Of a stretch of 64,000 nt of DNA, positions 45,523-57,008 are shown piece after piece (positions within the stretch are counted from its first letter, which is position 1; each line of letters opens with the position of its first letter). Made by a program: the position numbers and the translations under genes. The notes under the pieces were generated by a model. That model was not told where the DNA came from, made no database searches, and worked only from the letters and a program-made list of their open reading frames with translations. The stretch is from Aegilops tauschii subsp. strangulata (Eukaryota > Streptophyta > Magnoliopsida > Poales > Poaceae): assembly GCF_002575655.3 (NCBI RefSeq), contig NC_053039.3, positions 371,481,633 through 371,545,632 of the forward strand. Direction: 5' to 3'.

Positions 45523-45887
45523 CTATTTCTGCTCCGAGAGTGGTCGATCCACCGATGAGAATTGCTTCTGGCCCCCGATATTTTGTTGATGAACGCCTCC
45601 GTCGTACCTGTCGCCTGACGGCCTCCTCCCCTTGTATTCGGCGTTGAGCTTGCCGGCCTGTTTAAAGACCCAGGAGTTTCTGTTGGTATGATTAGCTGGT
45701 TTATCGAGGTGGCCATGAATCTGGCTGGGTCGGTCCAATATCCTGTCTAGGTTGGAGGGTTCGTCTCAATTCGCCTTGAATGGCTTCCTCCGTTGACCGG
45801 GCTTGGTGTTGCTTAATCCGGCGTTGACCGCTGTGTCGCATGATCTTTCATTATCATTGCGACTGTTGTATTTGATTCGTCGTGGCT
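45523..45887 (-). pseudogene. gag: Element T Gag, C-terminal fragment
   Basis: Continues gag from 56126 across element D. Recognisable segments are FKQAGKLNAEYKGR and SQIHGHLDKPANHTNRN, at the C-terminal end of Tat-type gag. A frameshift lies near 45760 and the frame stops at 45523. No protease follows. Confidence 0.65.
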
Positions 45888-47433
45888 TGATGACCCACAA
45901 GTATAGCGGATCTATCGTAGTCCTTTTGATAAGTAAGAGTGTCGAACCCAACGAGGAGCAGAAGGAAATGATAAGCGGTTTTCAGCAAGGTATTCTCTGC
46001 AAGCACTGAAATTATAGGTAACAGATAGTTTTGTGATAAGGTAATTTGTAATGAGCAACAAGTAACAAAAGTAAATAAAGTGCAGCAAGATGGCCCAATC
46101 GTTTTTGTGGCAAAGGACAAGCCTGCACAAACTCTTATATAGAGAAAAGCGCTCCCGAGGACACATGGGAATTATCGTCAAGCTAGTTTTCATTACGTTC
46201 ATATGATTCGCGTTCGATACTTTGATAATTTGATATGTGGGTGGACCGGTGCTTGGGTGCTGTCCTTACTTGGACAAGCATCCCACTTATGATTAACTCC
46301 AATTGCAAGCATCCGCAATTACAAAAGAAGTATTAAGGTAAACCTAACCATAGCATGAAACATATGGATCCAAATCAGCCCCTTACGAAGCAATGCATAA
46401 ACTAGGGTTTAAGCTTCTGTCACTCTAGCAACCCATCATCTACTTATTACTTCCCAATGCCTTCCTCTAGGCCCAAATAATGGTGAAGTGTCATGTAGTC
46501 GACGTTCACATAACACCACTAGAGGAGAGACAACATACATCTCATCAAAATATCGAACGAGTACCAAATTCACATGACTACTAATAGCAAGACTTCTCCC
46601 ATGTCCCTAGGAAAAAACATAACTACTCATAAAGCTTATTCATGTTCATAATCAGAGGAGTATTAATATGCATAATGGATCCGAACATATGATCTTCCAC
46701 CAAATAAACCAACGAGCATCAGCTACAAGGAGTAATCAACACTACTAGCAACCTACAGGTACCAATCTCAGACATAGAGACAAGAATTGGATATAAGAGA
46801 TGAACTAGGGTTTGAGAGAAGATGGTGCTGGTGAAGATGTTGATGGAGATTGGGCCCCTCCCGATGAGAGGAGCGTTGGTGATGACGATGGTGATGATTT
46901 CCCCCTCCCGGAGGGAAGTTTCCCCGGCAGAACAGCTTCGCCGGAGCCCTACATTGGTTCCGCCAAGGTTCCGCCTCGTGGCGGCGGAGTCTCGTCCCGA
47001 AAGCTTCGCCGGAGCCCTACATTGGTTCCGCGAAGGTTCCGCCAAGGAGCCCTACATTTTTTCTCGAACGAAAGACTTCATATAGCAGAAGATGGACACC
47101 AGAGGGCCACCAAGGGGCCCACGAGGCAGGGGGCGCGCCCCCCACCCTCGTGGCCAGGGTGTGGGCCCCCTCTGGTATTTTCTTTGCTCAGTATTTTTTA
47201 TTATTTCCAAAAATATCTTCCGTGGAGTTTCAGGACTTTTGGAGTTGTGCAGAATATGTCTCTGATAATTGCTCCTTTTCCAGCCCAGAATTCCAACTGC
47301 CGGCATTTTCCCTCTTTATGTAAACCTTGTAATATAAGAGAGAATAGGCATAAGTATTGTGACATAATGTTTAATAACAGCCCATAATGCAATAAATATC
47401 AATATAAAAGCATGATGCAAAATGGACGCATCA
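45888..47433 (-). repeat. 3' LTR of element D
   Basis: Begins TGATGACCCACAAG and ends gacgcatca (cgtatca in the partner). The hairpin at 47118-47153 is collapsed: it has one gggcgcgccc instead of two. The segment near 46920-47040 contains a locally duplicated tccgccaaggttccg block that is absent from the 5' LTR. Confidence 0.88.
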
Positions 47434-47447
47434 ACTCCCCCAAGCTT
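47434..47447 (-). other. Polypurine tract of element D
   Basis: The plus strand reads actcccccaagctt, identical to that of B and E. Confidence 0.82.
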
Positions 47448-48898
47448 AGACCTCGCTTGTCCTCAAGCGGAAGCCGATAACGATAAGTATGTCCACATGT
47501 TTAGAGATAGAGGTGTCGATAAAATAAAATACGGACATGAGGGCATCATGATCATTCTTATAACAGCAACATATATGGATATTGTCCTATTATTTCTTAT
47601 GATAAAGTATTAATCTATTCACAATGTCAAGTATGAATCAGAAACTTCATTGAAAACTAACAAACTATAATCTCAGTCATTGACGCAATTGCAATTTATC
47701 ATAACATCAGAAAGAGTCAATATAAGAGCTTTTCAGCAAGTCCACATACTCAACTATCATTTAGTCTTTCACAATTGCTAACATTCACGCAATACTTGTG
47801 GTTACGGAGTTTTAATCGGACATAGAGAAAGATAGGGGCTTATAGTTTCGCCTCCCAACCTTTTACCTCAAGGGTAATGTCAACAATAATATTTCATGCT
47901 AACTTACATCCAATTGGATATATTTATCAGGATCTTTCCAACACAATGTGCTTGCCAAAGGATAAAATGTAAAAAGGAAAGGTGAAGATCACCATGACTC
48001 TTGCATAAGGTAGAAGATAAAAGTAAAAGATAGGCCCTTCGCAGAGGGAAGCAGAGGTTGTCATGCGCTTTCAGGGTTGGATGCACAAAATCTTAATGCG
48101 AAAGAACGTCACTTTATATTGCCACTTGTGATGTGGACCTTTATTATGTAGTCAGTTTGTTTTATTTCTTCCACATCACATGATCGTATAAAGCTTATTT
48201 CCTCCACACTAATCAATCATACATATTTAGAGAGCAATTTTTATTGCTTGCACCGATGACAACTTACTTGAAGGATCTTACTCAATCCATGGGTAGATAT
48301 GGTGGACTCTCATGGCAAAACTAGTTTTAAGGGTATTTGGAAGCACAAGTAGTATCTCAACTTGGTGCAAAGAATTGGCTAGCATGAGGGAGAAAGGCAA
48401 GCTCAACATGTTGGATGATCCATGACAGTATACTTTATCTCAGATATAAGAAAACATAACCCATTATGTTGTCTTCCTTGTCCAACATCAACTCTTTAGC
48501 ATGTCATATTTTAATGAGTGCTCACAATCATAAAGGATGTCCAAGATAGTATATTTATATGTGAAACCTCTCTTTCTTTATTACTTCCTATTAATTGCAA
48601 CGATGACCAAAACTATGTTTGTCAACTCTCAACAATGTTTAATCATCATACTCTTTCTATGTGAAGTTATTACTCTCCATAAGATCAATATGATCTCTTT
48701 ATTTCTTTTTATTCTTTCTCTTTTCTTTTATTCCCTCAAGATCATAGCAAGATAATCAAGCCCTTGACTCAACACTAATCTTTATTATATATAGCTCACG
48801 GACTCGACTATATAGAGGGATCCTAAAGCAAAACTCAAAACTAAATCATACCAAAAAACTTTATTCTACTAGATCAAGTTATTACTAAAAGGATCGAA
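47448..48898 (-). other. Element D 3' non-coding region
   Basis: No supported gene. It is AT-rich and its left part is shared with fragment E (58528-58958). It contains the block near 48033 also found in element B. Confidence 0.6.
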
Positions 48899-49438
48899 CT
48901 AAGAAAAACGGTAAAGATAGGAGTGTGATGGTGATACGATACCGGGGCACGTCCCCCAAGCTTGGCAGTTGCCAAGGGGAGTGCCCATATCCTTCTTTGG
49001 GGGTGAAGATGTGATATTCTTGGCTATGATACCCCTCAGGATACGATTCTCCTCCTCGAGCTTGTTGACTTGCCGCTTAAGATCCATTATTTCCTTACGG
49101 AGCTAACCCATGACGGTTAAGGCTCCTTGCACCCATGGATGCTGCATAGCTGCGGGAGAACAAGTAACACTCCTTTTCATATTTTCATAAGAGAGAAATT
49201 TAACATTGGAGGGGATGACCGAGTTTGGGATAACTGAGCTTTATAGTTCCCCCATCGTGAATCCTGCCCGGAAACGAGAAGTAACTTCTTGATCCTCCTC
49301 CATGGCATCTATCCTTTTCTAGTCAGCTTCCATCTCTTCCTCCGGTTAGGGCCCAAAGTGATAGGCATCATTGTTTGCCCCTGGACTTGGTGCCGGCTGT
49401 GACACCCGACTCTCCCCGACTGACTCTTGAGAAGACAT
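48899..49438 (-). pseudogene. Element D extra protein downstream of integrase, with coiled coil
   Basis: An ATG at 49436-49438 opens a frame (MSSQESVGESRVS) that runs 179 codons to a stop at 48899 with no frameshift, broken only by four in-frame stops (after GP, EAD, GEL and VMG). At least one fits a TGG-to-TAG change. Near the C-terminus MDLKRQVNKLEEENRILRG is a short leucine-zipper-like coiled coil. The last part includes GNCQAWGTCPG, encoded by an internal copy of the purine-tract motif. No homologous function is known to me. It lies where Athila elements carry an env-like frame, but has no membrane segment. A TATA-like attatataat (minus) lies at 49521-49530. Confidence 0.6.
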
Positions 49439-49593
49439 CTTGCTATAATCTAAGGCAAAAAATAGCTCAAAACAAAAACAGAGGATAATTGTGTGATACG
49501 GTGGTCAAAACCTTTGGGAGATTATATAATGAATTTTTACCGACCGAAAGAAGTATCGCGCAAGAAAAAGGAGTCCGGAGAGCACACGAGGTG

Positions 49594-49648
49594 CCCACGA
49601 GGTAGGGGGCGCGCCCAGGGGGGTAGGGCGCGCCTTCCACCCTCGTGG
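49594..49648. repeat. GC-rich hairpin module, internal copy in element D
   Basis: Arms cccacgagg and cctcgtgg with two gcgcgcc cores, matching the LTR modules. It lies between integrase and the extra frame, the same relative place as in element B. Confidence 0.75.
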
Positions 49649-49820
49649 AGGCCTCGTGTCCTTCCCAGACTGCTTCTTATTTTCCCATTTTTCTAAATAT
49701 TCCAAAACGGAGAAAAATTGTCATTCTGTTTTGGAGTCAGTTTACTTACCGTACCACATACCTATTCCTTTTCGGAGTCTGAAACGTTCTGGAAAGTGTC
49801 CCTTATGTATTCTTCCAGTG

Positions 49821-50369
49821 TTAAGTTTTAATAATATTGGTTTTGACGTTTATGGGATTACCTGAGATATAATGTTTAATTCTTTGACCGTTCACCACCT
49901 TCGGATTTGTGCCTTCGAAGTTGTTGATTTTTATGGCACCGGAACGATAGACCTCCTCCATAATGAAAGGACCTTCCCATTTAGAGAGAAGTTTTCCTGC
50001 AAAAAATCTTAAATGAGAGTTGTATAGCAAAACATAATCACCTACATTAAACTCACGCTTTTGTATCCTTTTGTCATGCCATCTTTTAAATTTTTCTTTA
50101 AACAACTTGGCATTCTCATAGGCTTGGGTTCTCCATTCATCAAGTGAGCTTATGTCAAATAGCCTCTTCTCACCGGCAAGTTTGAAATCATAATTGAGCT
50201 CTTTAATGGCCCAATATGCCTTATGTTCTAGTTCGAGAGGTAAGTGACATGCTTTTCCATAAACCATTTTATACGGAGACATACCCATAGGATTTTTATA
50301 TGCGGTTCTATAGGCCCATAATGCATCATCAATTTTCTTGGACCAATTCTTTCTAGATCTATTAACAGT
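49821..50369 (-). pseudogene. pol: Element D integrase C-terminal part
   Basis: Starts after a TAG at 50370-50372 that breaks KLILQ from the rest of integrase. Includes GMSPYKMVYGKACHLPLELE, AYWAIKELNYD and FNVGDYVLLYNS, the conserved tail of Athila-type integrase. No chromodomain follows, as expected for Athila. Confidence 0.82.
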
Positions 50370-50780
50370 CTATTGCAAAATTAATTTGAGCTCTCTGTTA
50401 CTCAATTCTACTTGACCACTAGACTGTGGATGATAAGGAGATGCAATTCTATGACTAACATCATACTTAGCAAGCATTTTATGGAAAGCACCATGAATAA
50501 AATGTGAACCACCATCAGTCATTAAATATCTAGGGACTCCACACCTCGGAAAAATAACTTCTTTAAGCATCTTAATAGAGGTGTTATGATCAGCACTACT
50601 AGTTGCAATAGCTTCTACCCACTTAGTAATGTAATCAACAGCAACTAAAATATGTGTACACCCATTAGATGAAGGGAAAGGTCCCATGTAATCAAAACCC
50701 CAAACATCAAATGGTCCAACAACGAGTGAATAATTCATAGGCATTTCCTGACGTCTACTAATATTACCAATTTTTGACAT
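50370..50780 (-). pseudogene. pol: Element D integrase catalytic core
   Basis: 136 residues with the three catalytic acids in place: D in GFDYMGPF, D in LMTDGGSHF and E in GQVELSNRE. Split from the zinc-binding part by a frameshift near 50775 and from the C-terminal part by a stop. Confidence 0.85.
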
Positions 50781-51010
50781 TCATCACAAGATAAGACAAA
50801 CTTACGAGCATCCTTGAAGGGAGTAGGCCAATAAAAACCGGATTGCAATACCTTATGTGCAGTTCGATCTCCAGCGTGATGCCCTCCATAAGCCTCGGAG
50901 TGACACTTGCGTAGGATCTGTTCATGTTCATGCTCAGGTATACAACGTCTAATAACACCATCTACTCCTTCTTTATAAAGGTGTGGGTCATCCCAAAAGT
51001 AATGTCTCAA
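50735..51010 (-). pseudogene. pol: Element D integrase zinc-binding domain
   Basis: Contains the HHCC motif: H in CHSEAYGGHH and C in LSCDEC. It is out of frame with RNase H upstream (indel near 51015) and with the core downstream. Confidence 0.8.
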
Positions 51011-52203
51011 ATCATAGAAAACTTTTTCTTTTGCTGGTATGTGAAACTAGGTGGTATAAATTTAGCAACAATGTAATTATTATAATCAGCATACCATGGA
51101 GCAGTGCGAGAAGCATTTATGACATTCAGTTGTTCATCAGGAAAGCTATCATCAATAGGTAGTGGGTCATCGAGAACATTTTCTAACCTAGACAAGTTGT
51201 CTGCAATGGGGTTCTCGGCTCCCTTTCTATCAATAATATGTAAATCAAATTCTTGTAGCAAGAGAACCCATCTAATAAGTCTAGGTTTAGCATCTTTCTT
51301 TTCCATAAGATATTTAATAGCAGCATGATCAGTGTGAATAGTTACTTTAGAATCAACAATATAAGGTCTAAACTTATCACAAGCAAATACCACTGCTAAG
51401 AATTCCTTTTCAGTAGTAGCATAATTTCTCTGGGCACTGTCTAGAGTTTTACTCGCATATTGAATAACATTTAATTTCTTATCAACTCTTTGTCCTAGAA
51501 CAACACCTACAGCATAATCGCTAGCATCACACATAATTTCAAAAGGTAAATTCCAATCAGGTGGCTGAACAATAGGTGAAGAGATTAATGCTTTCTTAAG
51601 TATTTCAAATGCTTCCACACAATCATCATCAAAGACAAATGGTATATCTTTTTGTAATAGATTAGTCAGAGGCCGAGAAATTTTTGAGAAGTCCTTAATG
51701 AACCTCCTATAAAAACCGGCATGACCAAGGAAACTTCTTATACCTTTGATGTCCTTGGGACATGGCATCTTCTCAATAGCATCAACTTTAGCTTTATCAA
51801 CTTCAATGCCTCTTTTAGAAATTTTATACCCCAAGACAATACCTTCATTAACCATAAAGTGGCATTTCTCCCAGTTCAAGACAAGGTTAGTTTCTTCACA
51901 TCTCTGCAAAACTTGATCAAGGGTGCTCAAGCAATCATCAAAAGAGGATCCATAAACGGAGAAATCATCCATGAAAACCTCACAAATCTTTTCAAAAAAA
52001 TCAGAGAATATAGCCATCATGCATCTTTGAAAGGTAGCAGGTGCATTACATAAACCAAAAGGCATACGTACATAAGCAAAAGTACCGAAAGGGCAAGTAA
52101 AATTGGTCTTTGCTTGATCATCAACTGACACAGGTATTTGAGAGAAACCAGAATAACCATCTAGAAAGCAAAAATATGTGTGTTTGGACAATCTTTCTAG
52201 CAT
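51007..52203 (-). pseudogene. pol: Element D reverse transcriptase (main part) and RNase H
   Basis: 398 residues. FLDGYSGF holds the first catalytic Asp and [11 protein letters not shown] (FMDD at 77-80) the Asp pair. The F-M-D-D-F-S-V-Y-G form is typical of the Athila lineage. RNase H acids are visible in [14 protein letters not shown] and HTDHAA. It ends QQKKKF with a frameshift. The N-terminal fingers are in the 52251 fragment. Confidence 0.88.
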
Positions 52204-52250
52204 TTGATCAATAAAAGGTAAAGGGTAATGATCCTTTTTAGTAGCTTTAT

Positions 52251-52466
52251 TTATTTGCGGAAATCAATTACCATCCTATAACCTGTAATAATTCTTTGCG
52301 GAATCAATTCATCTTTATCATTAGGAACGACAGTAATACCTCCCTTCTTAGGGACACAATGGACATGACTTACCCACTGACTATTAGCAACGGGATAAAT
52401 TATACCTGCCTCAAGGAGATTTAGTATTTCCTTTCTTACCACTTCTTTCATCTTAGGATTTAACCG
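52251..52466 (-). pseudogene. pol: Element D reverse transcriptase N-terminal fragment
   Basis: Contains VRKEILNLLEAGIIYP, VHCVPKKGG and YRMVIDFRK, the start of the palm and fingers. A TGA at 52467-52469 (probable CGA) separates it from the protease part and a one-base deletion near 52253 from the rest. Confidence 0.83.
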
Positions 52467-53234
52467 TCACTGATGATCAATAACTAGTTTGGCGTCTTTC
52501 TCCAGAGTTTTTTTGTGTTGACATAGAGTGGGATTAATGCCCTTAAGATCATCAAGAGTATATCCAATAGCAGCACGATGTTTCTTCAGAGTTTTCAATA
52601 ATTTTTCTTCCTCCTTCTCTGAAAGGTTAGCACTAAGAATAACAGGATATATCTTCTTTTCATCAAGATAAGCATATTTAAGAGTATCAGACAATGGTTT
52701 AAGCTCAAATACGGAATCACCCTTGGGTGGAGGAGGATCCCCTAGGATTTCAACAGGCAAGTTGTGTTTCAGAATGGGTCCCTGTTTAAAAAATACTTCA
52801 TCTATTTCCCTTCTTTCATTCATAAACATATCAATTTCATGGTCTAGCAAATATTGTTCTAAAGGATCATTAGGAGGCACAGCAATAGAATCGAGACCAA
52901 TAATTTCATCCTTACTAGGCAATTCCTCTTCACGGTGTTGTCTACGAAATTTAGAAAAATTAAACCCAGAAGACATATCACCCAAACCAATAGTAAAAAC
53001 ATCGTTTTCACAGTCTATCATAGCATAAACAGTGTTCAAGAAGGGTCTACCAAATATAATGGGACAAAAGCTATCTTGAGGGGAACCAAGAACAAGAAAA
53101 TCAGTAGGATATTTAGTTTTCCCACACAAGATTTCAACATCTCTAACAATCCCAATCGGTGAAATAGTATCTCTATTGGCAAGTTTAATGGTAAAATCGA
53201 TATCTTCTAACTCAGCGGGTGCAATATCATGCAT
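52467..53234 (-). pseudogene. pol: Element D protease C-part and linker to reverse transcriptase
   Basis: 255 residues. VEILCGKTKYPTDFLVLG and CPIIFGRPFLNT are the conserved end of the protease. A charged linker follows, and the frame ends just before reverse transcriptase at a stop. Confidence 0.8.
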
Positions 53235-53410
53235 AATTTTTTATATATAAAGAGATAGGTATTGCACTAGGACTAGCACCCATATCACACAAGCCATGAT
53301 AACAATGATCTCCAATTTTAACAGAAATAAAAGGCATGCCTACAACAGGTCTATGTTTATCTTTAGCACCAGGTTTAGCAATTCTAGCAGTCTCATCACA
53401 CAAGTAAATA
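53227..53410 (-). pseudogene. pol: Element D protease active-site fragment
   Basis: The useful part is YLCDETARIAKPGAKD to LCDMGASPSAIPISLY, with the active-site D-M-G-A. It is separated by frameshifts near 53400 and 53240 from its neighbours. Confidence 0.75.
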
Positions 53411-53970
53411 CCCATCGATATTATCAGCCAAGAGATCTTTAACAATAGCAATATTAGGTTCAACTTTAACTTGCTCAGGGGGTGTATAAGTTCTAATATT
53501 ACTTTTACGAACCACAGTTGAAGCTTTAGCATGATCATTTATTCTAACAGGGAAAGGTGGTTTCTCAACATAAGCAGTAGGAACAATAGGATCATTATAA
53601 GTGATAGTCCTTTCTTCAACTTTAATAGGTGCAACTACTTTTACTTCAATGGGAGGATTATATTTAAACCACTTCTCCTTAGGGAGATCAATGTGAGCAG
53701 CAAAAGATTCACAAAAAGAAGCTACTATCTTAGAGTCAAGTCCATATTGAGTGCTAAATTTATGGAAAACATCGGTATCCATAAAAGATTTAACACAATC
53801 AAACTTAGATGTTATACCTGACTCCTTACCTTCGTCGAGATCCCAATTTTCAGAGTTGCGTTTAATTATTTCCAATAAATCCCATTTGAATTCAATAGCC
53901 TTCATCATAAAGGAACCAGTACAAGAAGTATCGAGCATGGAGCGATTGTTTTCCGAAAGCCGAGCATAAA
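53411..53970 (-). pseudogene. gag: Element D Gag C-terminal part
   Basis: Starts MLDTSCTGSFMMKAIEFKW. It carries a linker with many Val/Lys/Pro (IEVKVVAPIKVEERTITYND) up to the protease. It is one frame off from the N-terminal gag, with the shift near 53980. Confidence 0.75.
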
Positions 53971-54492
53971 ATTTTGAATAATCATTTCTCTTGAGAGCTC
54001 ATGATTGGGGCATGAATATAACATTGACTTAAGCCTCCCCCAATCTTGAGCGATGCTTTCTCCTTCGTGAGGCCAAAAATTATATATATAATTACGATCA
54101 CGATGAACAAGATGCATAGGATAAAACTTCTGATGAAAATCCAATTTCAATCGCTTGTAGTCCCATGATCCCATATCATCACATAGCCTATACCATGTCA
54201 ATGCATCTCCCTTCCAAGATAAAGGGAAGACCTTCTCCTTGATAACATCATCGGGCATACCTGCAACCTTAAATAATCCACAAACTTCATCCACATAGAT
54301 TAAGTGTAAATCGGGATGCAATGTTCCGTCTCCTGCAAAAGGATTAGCTAGCAGTTTCTCTATCATACCCGAAGGAATTTCAAAGTAAACATTTTCATTT
54401 TCAGTAGGTTCAGTATGTTGAGGAGTAACTCTTTGCTCTACCGGCCAAGGTGAAGATACCCTGAACAAGCCCCTCAAAGGATTATTTTCCAT
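53905..54492 (-). pseudogene. gag: Element D Gag N-terminal part with capsid domain
   Basis: Begins MENNPLRGLFRVSSPWPVEQ. The retrotransposon-gag domain is clear: FPLSWKGDALTWYRLCDDMGS, FHQKFYP and WGRLKSMLYSCPNHELSR. It ends out of frame after IIQNFM. Confidence 0.83.
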
Positions 54493-54568
54493 AGTAACAA
54501 GTGACAGTAAATTTCAGCACACTATATAAATTTTTCCTTACCAAATTCCACCTACCAAAGGCGCTTCA

Positions 54569-54587
54569 CTCCCCGGCAACGGCGCCA
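54569..54587 (-). other. Primer-binding site (tRNA-Asp type), element D
   Basis: The plus strand reads ctccccggcaacggcgcca, 11 bases inside the LTR edge at 54599. Confidence 0.88.
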
Positions 54588-54598
54588 AAAAAGAGTCT

Positions 54599-56120
54599 TG
54601 ATGACCCACAAGTATAGGGGATCTATCGTAGTCCTTTCGATAAGTAAGAGTGTCGAACCCAACGAGGAGCAGAAGGAAATGATAAGCGGTTTTCAGCAAG
54701 GTATTCTCTGCAAGCACTGAAATTATAGGTAACGGATAGTTTTGTGATAAGGTAATTTGTAACGAGCAACAAGTAACAAAAGTAAATATAGTGCAGCAAG
54801 ATGGCCCAATCCTTTTTGTAGCAAAGGACAAGCTTGGACAAACTCTTATATAGAGAAAAGCACTCCCGAGGACACATGGGAATTATCGTCAAGCTAGTTT
54901 TCATCACGTTCATATGACTCGCGTTCGGTACTTTGATAATTTGATATGTGGGTGGACCGGTGCTTGGGTGTTGTCCTTAGTTGGACAAGCATCCCACTTA
55001 TGATTAACTCCTATTGCAAGCATCTGCAACTACAAAAGAAGTATTAAGGTAAACCTAACCATAGCATGAAACATATGGATCCAAATCAGCCCCTTACGAA
55101 GCAACGCATAAACTAGGGTTTAAGCTTCTGTCACTCTAGCAACCCATCATCTACTTATTACTTCCCAATGACTTCCTCTAGGCCCAAATAATGGTGAAGT
55201 GTCATGTAGTCGACATTCACATAACACCACTAGAGGAGAGACAACATACATCTCATCAAAATATCGAACGAATACCAAATTCACATGACTACTAATAGCA
55301 AGACTTCTCTCATGTCCTCGGGAACAAACGTAACTACTCACAAAGCATATTAATGTTCATAATCAGAGGAGTATTAATATGCATAATGGATCTGAACATA
55401 TGATCTTCCACCAAATAAACCAACTAGCATCAACTACAAGGAGTAATCAACACTACTAGCATCCTACAGGTACCAATCTTAGACTTAGAGACAAGAATTG
55501 GATACAAGAGGTGAACTAGGGTTTGAGAGAAGATGGTGCTGGTGAAGATGTTGATGGAGATTGGCCCCCTCCGGATGAGAGGAGCGTTGGTGATGACGAT
55601 GGCGATGATTGCCCCCTCCTGGAGGGAAGTTTCCCCGGCAGAACAGCTTCGCCGGAGCCCTAGATTGGTTCCGCCAAGGTTCCGCCTCGTGGCGGTGGAG
55701 TCTCGTCCCGAAAGCTTGCTTATGATTTTTTCTCGGACGAAAGACTTCATATAGTAGAAGATGGACACCGGAGGGCCACCAGGGGGCCCACGAGGCAGGG
55801 GGCGCGCCCAGGGGGTAGGGCGCGCCCCCCATCCTCGTGGCCAGGGTGTGGGCCCCCTCTGGTATTTTCTTCGCTCAGTATTTTTTACTATTTTCAAAAA
55901 TATCTTCCGTGGAGTTTCAGGACTTTTGGAGTTGTGCAGAATAGGTCTCTAATAATTGCTCCTTTTCCAGCCCAGAATTCCAGCTGTCGGCATTCTCCCT
56001 CTTTATGTAATCCTTGTAAAATAAGAGAGAATGGGCATAAGTATTGTGACATAATGTGTCATAACAGCCCATAATGCAATAAATATCAATATAAAAGCAT
56101 GATGCAAAATGGACGTATCA
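54599..56120 (-). repeat. 5' LTR of element D (1522 bp)
   Basis: Begins TGATGACCCACAAG and ends gacgtatca, followed by the TSD tggct. Full hairpin at 55788-55840 and TATA motif (minus ctatatg) at 55749-55755, 32 bases apart. Confidence 0.9.
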
Positions 56121-56125
56121 TGGCT

Positions 56126-57006
56126 TGCCATTGCCATCTCGGATTTCGGAAGTGCCCGGGTCGCTGGTTCTATTGCTTCTACGAGCGAGCCAGCTGTCTT
56201 CTCCCATGCAAAAGCGGGTCTTCAGAGCAGTGAGGGCTGTCATAGATTTAGGTCCTTCTTGGCCGAGGTGACGTGCAAGCCATTCGTCTCGGACACTGTG
56301 CCTGAAAGCTGCAAGGGCTTCCGCATCCGGACAGTCGAGAATTTGGTTCTTTTTGACTAAGAACCGAGTCCAGAGAATCCTAGCTGACTCTCCAGGCTGC
56401 TAGACAATATGACTTAAGTCATTGGCATCCAGCGGCCGGACATATGTTCCTTGGAAGTTTTCGAGGAAAGCCTCTTCCAAGTCCTCCCAGCTGCCTATGG
56501 AATTTTCAGGCAGGCTGTTTAACCGGTGCCGAGCTGGTCCTTTTACCTTTAGTGGGAGGTATTTAATGGCGTGGAGGTCATCTCCACGGGCCACATGGAT
56601 GTGGAGGATAAAATCTTGTATCCACACCGCGGGATCGGTTGTTCCGTCGTATGATTCAATATTGACGGGTTTGAATCCTTCGGGAAATTCATGATCCATT
56701 ACTTCATCAGTGAAGCAAAGCGGGTGTGCGGCGCCTCTATGTTGGGCCACACTGCGACGTAACTCTGAAGGAGTCCCTTTGCGGTTTTTGGCTCGGGCGT
56801 GGCGAGGTATGTCTCGCTCGAATAGATTGCCATCGTCGCGTGTCGAGGCATGCTTTCGCGATCCGTAGGTAGGTCTTGCGTGTCCTGCTCTATTGTCCAA
56901 GTCCCTCTGCAGGTTGTCTGGGTAATCGTGACCTGTGTTGTTCTTGCCTTTACAGCGAGCTGGGGCGGTCTGGTGTTCGGTTTGAGTTGCCTCTTTATCC
57001 GGAGAG
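56126..57006 (-). pseudogene. gag: Element T Gag, N-terminal part
   Basis: Minus-strand gag entering from the right. It includes GFKPVNIESYDGTTDPAVWI, the start of the Tat-type capsid domain, GPARHRLNSLPENSIGSW and LEEAFLENFQGTY. A TAG at 56400-56402 fits a CAG-to-TAG change, after which the frame stays open to element D (FRHSVRDEWLARHLGQ). It continues at 45887. The true N-terminus is lost at the junction with fragment E; the first residues of the open frame there come from the E LTR. Confidence 0.75.
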
Positions 57007-57008
57007 TG

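Larger units (their letters stand above)
45888..56120 (-). mobile_element. Element D: Athila-like LTR retrotransposon with full but broken gag-pol
   Basis: TSDs tggct at 45883-45887 and 56121-56125. LTRs are 45888-47433 (3') and 54599-56120 (5'), with a tRNA-Asp primer site and a purine tract. From right to left: gag, protease, reverse transcriptase, RNase H, integrase, a GC hairpin, an extra frame with four stops, and a non-coding 3' part. At least eight frameshifts or stops lie in gag-pol. LTR divergence is about 4% by eye over 400 bases. Two more copies of the family (E, G) lie to the right on the same strand. Confidence 0.9.
5377..57008 (-). mobile_element. Element T: Tat-like non-autonomous LTR retrotransposon, split by three insertions
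   Basis: The pieces of T are 5377-6411, 18418-18547, 41273-45887 and 56126-about 57008; each gap is exactly closed by removing one inserted element plus one TSD copy. Reading right to left the order is gag (minus), a spacer, an antisense spliced gene (plus), a short non-coding region, then the 3' LTR. No protease, reverse transcriptase or integrase is present between gag and the antisense gene, so T depended on enzymes from elsewhere. An antisense gene between pol and the 3' LTR is known from Tat-lineage elements such as maize Grande. The right part (gag start, primer site, 5' LTR) is lost at the junction with fragment E. Confidence 0.75.
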
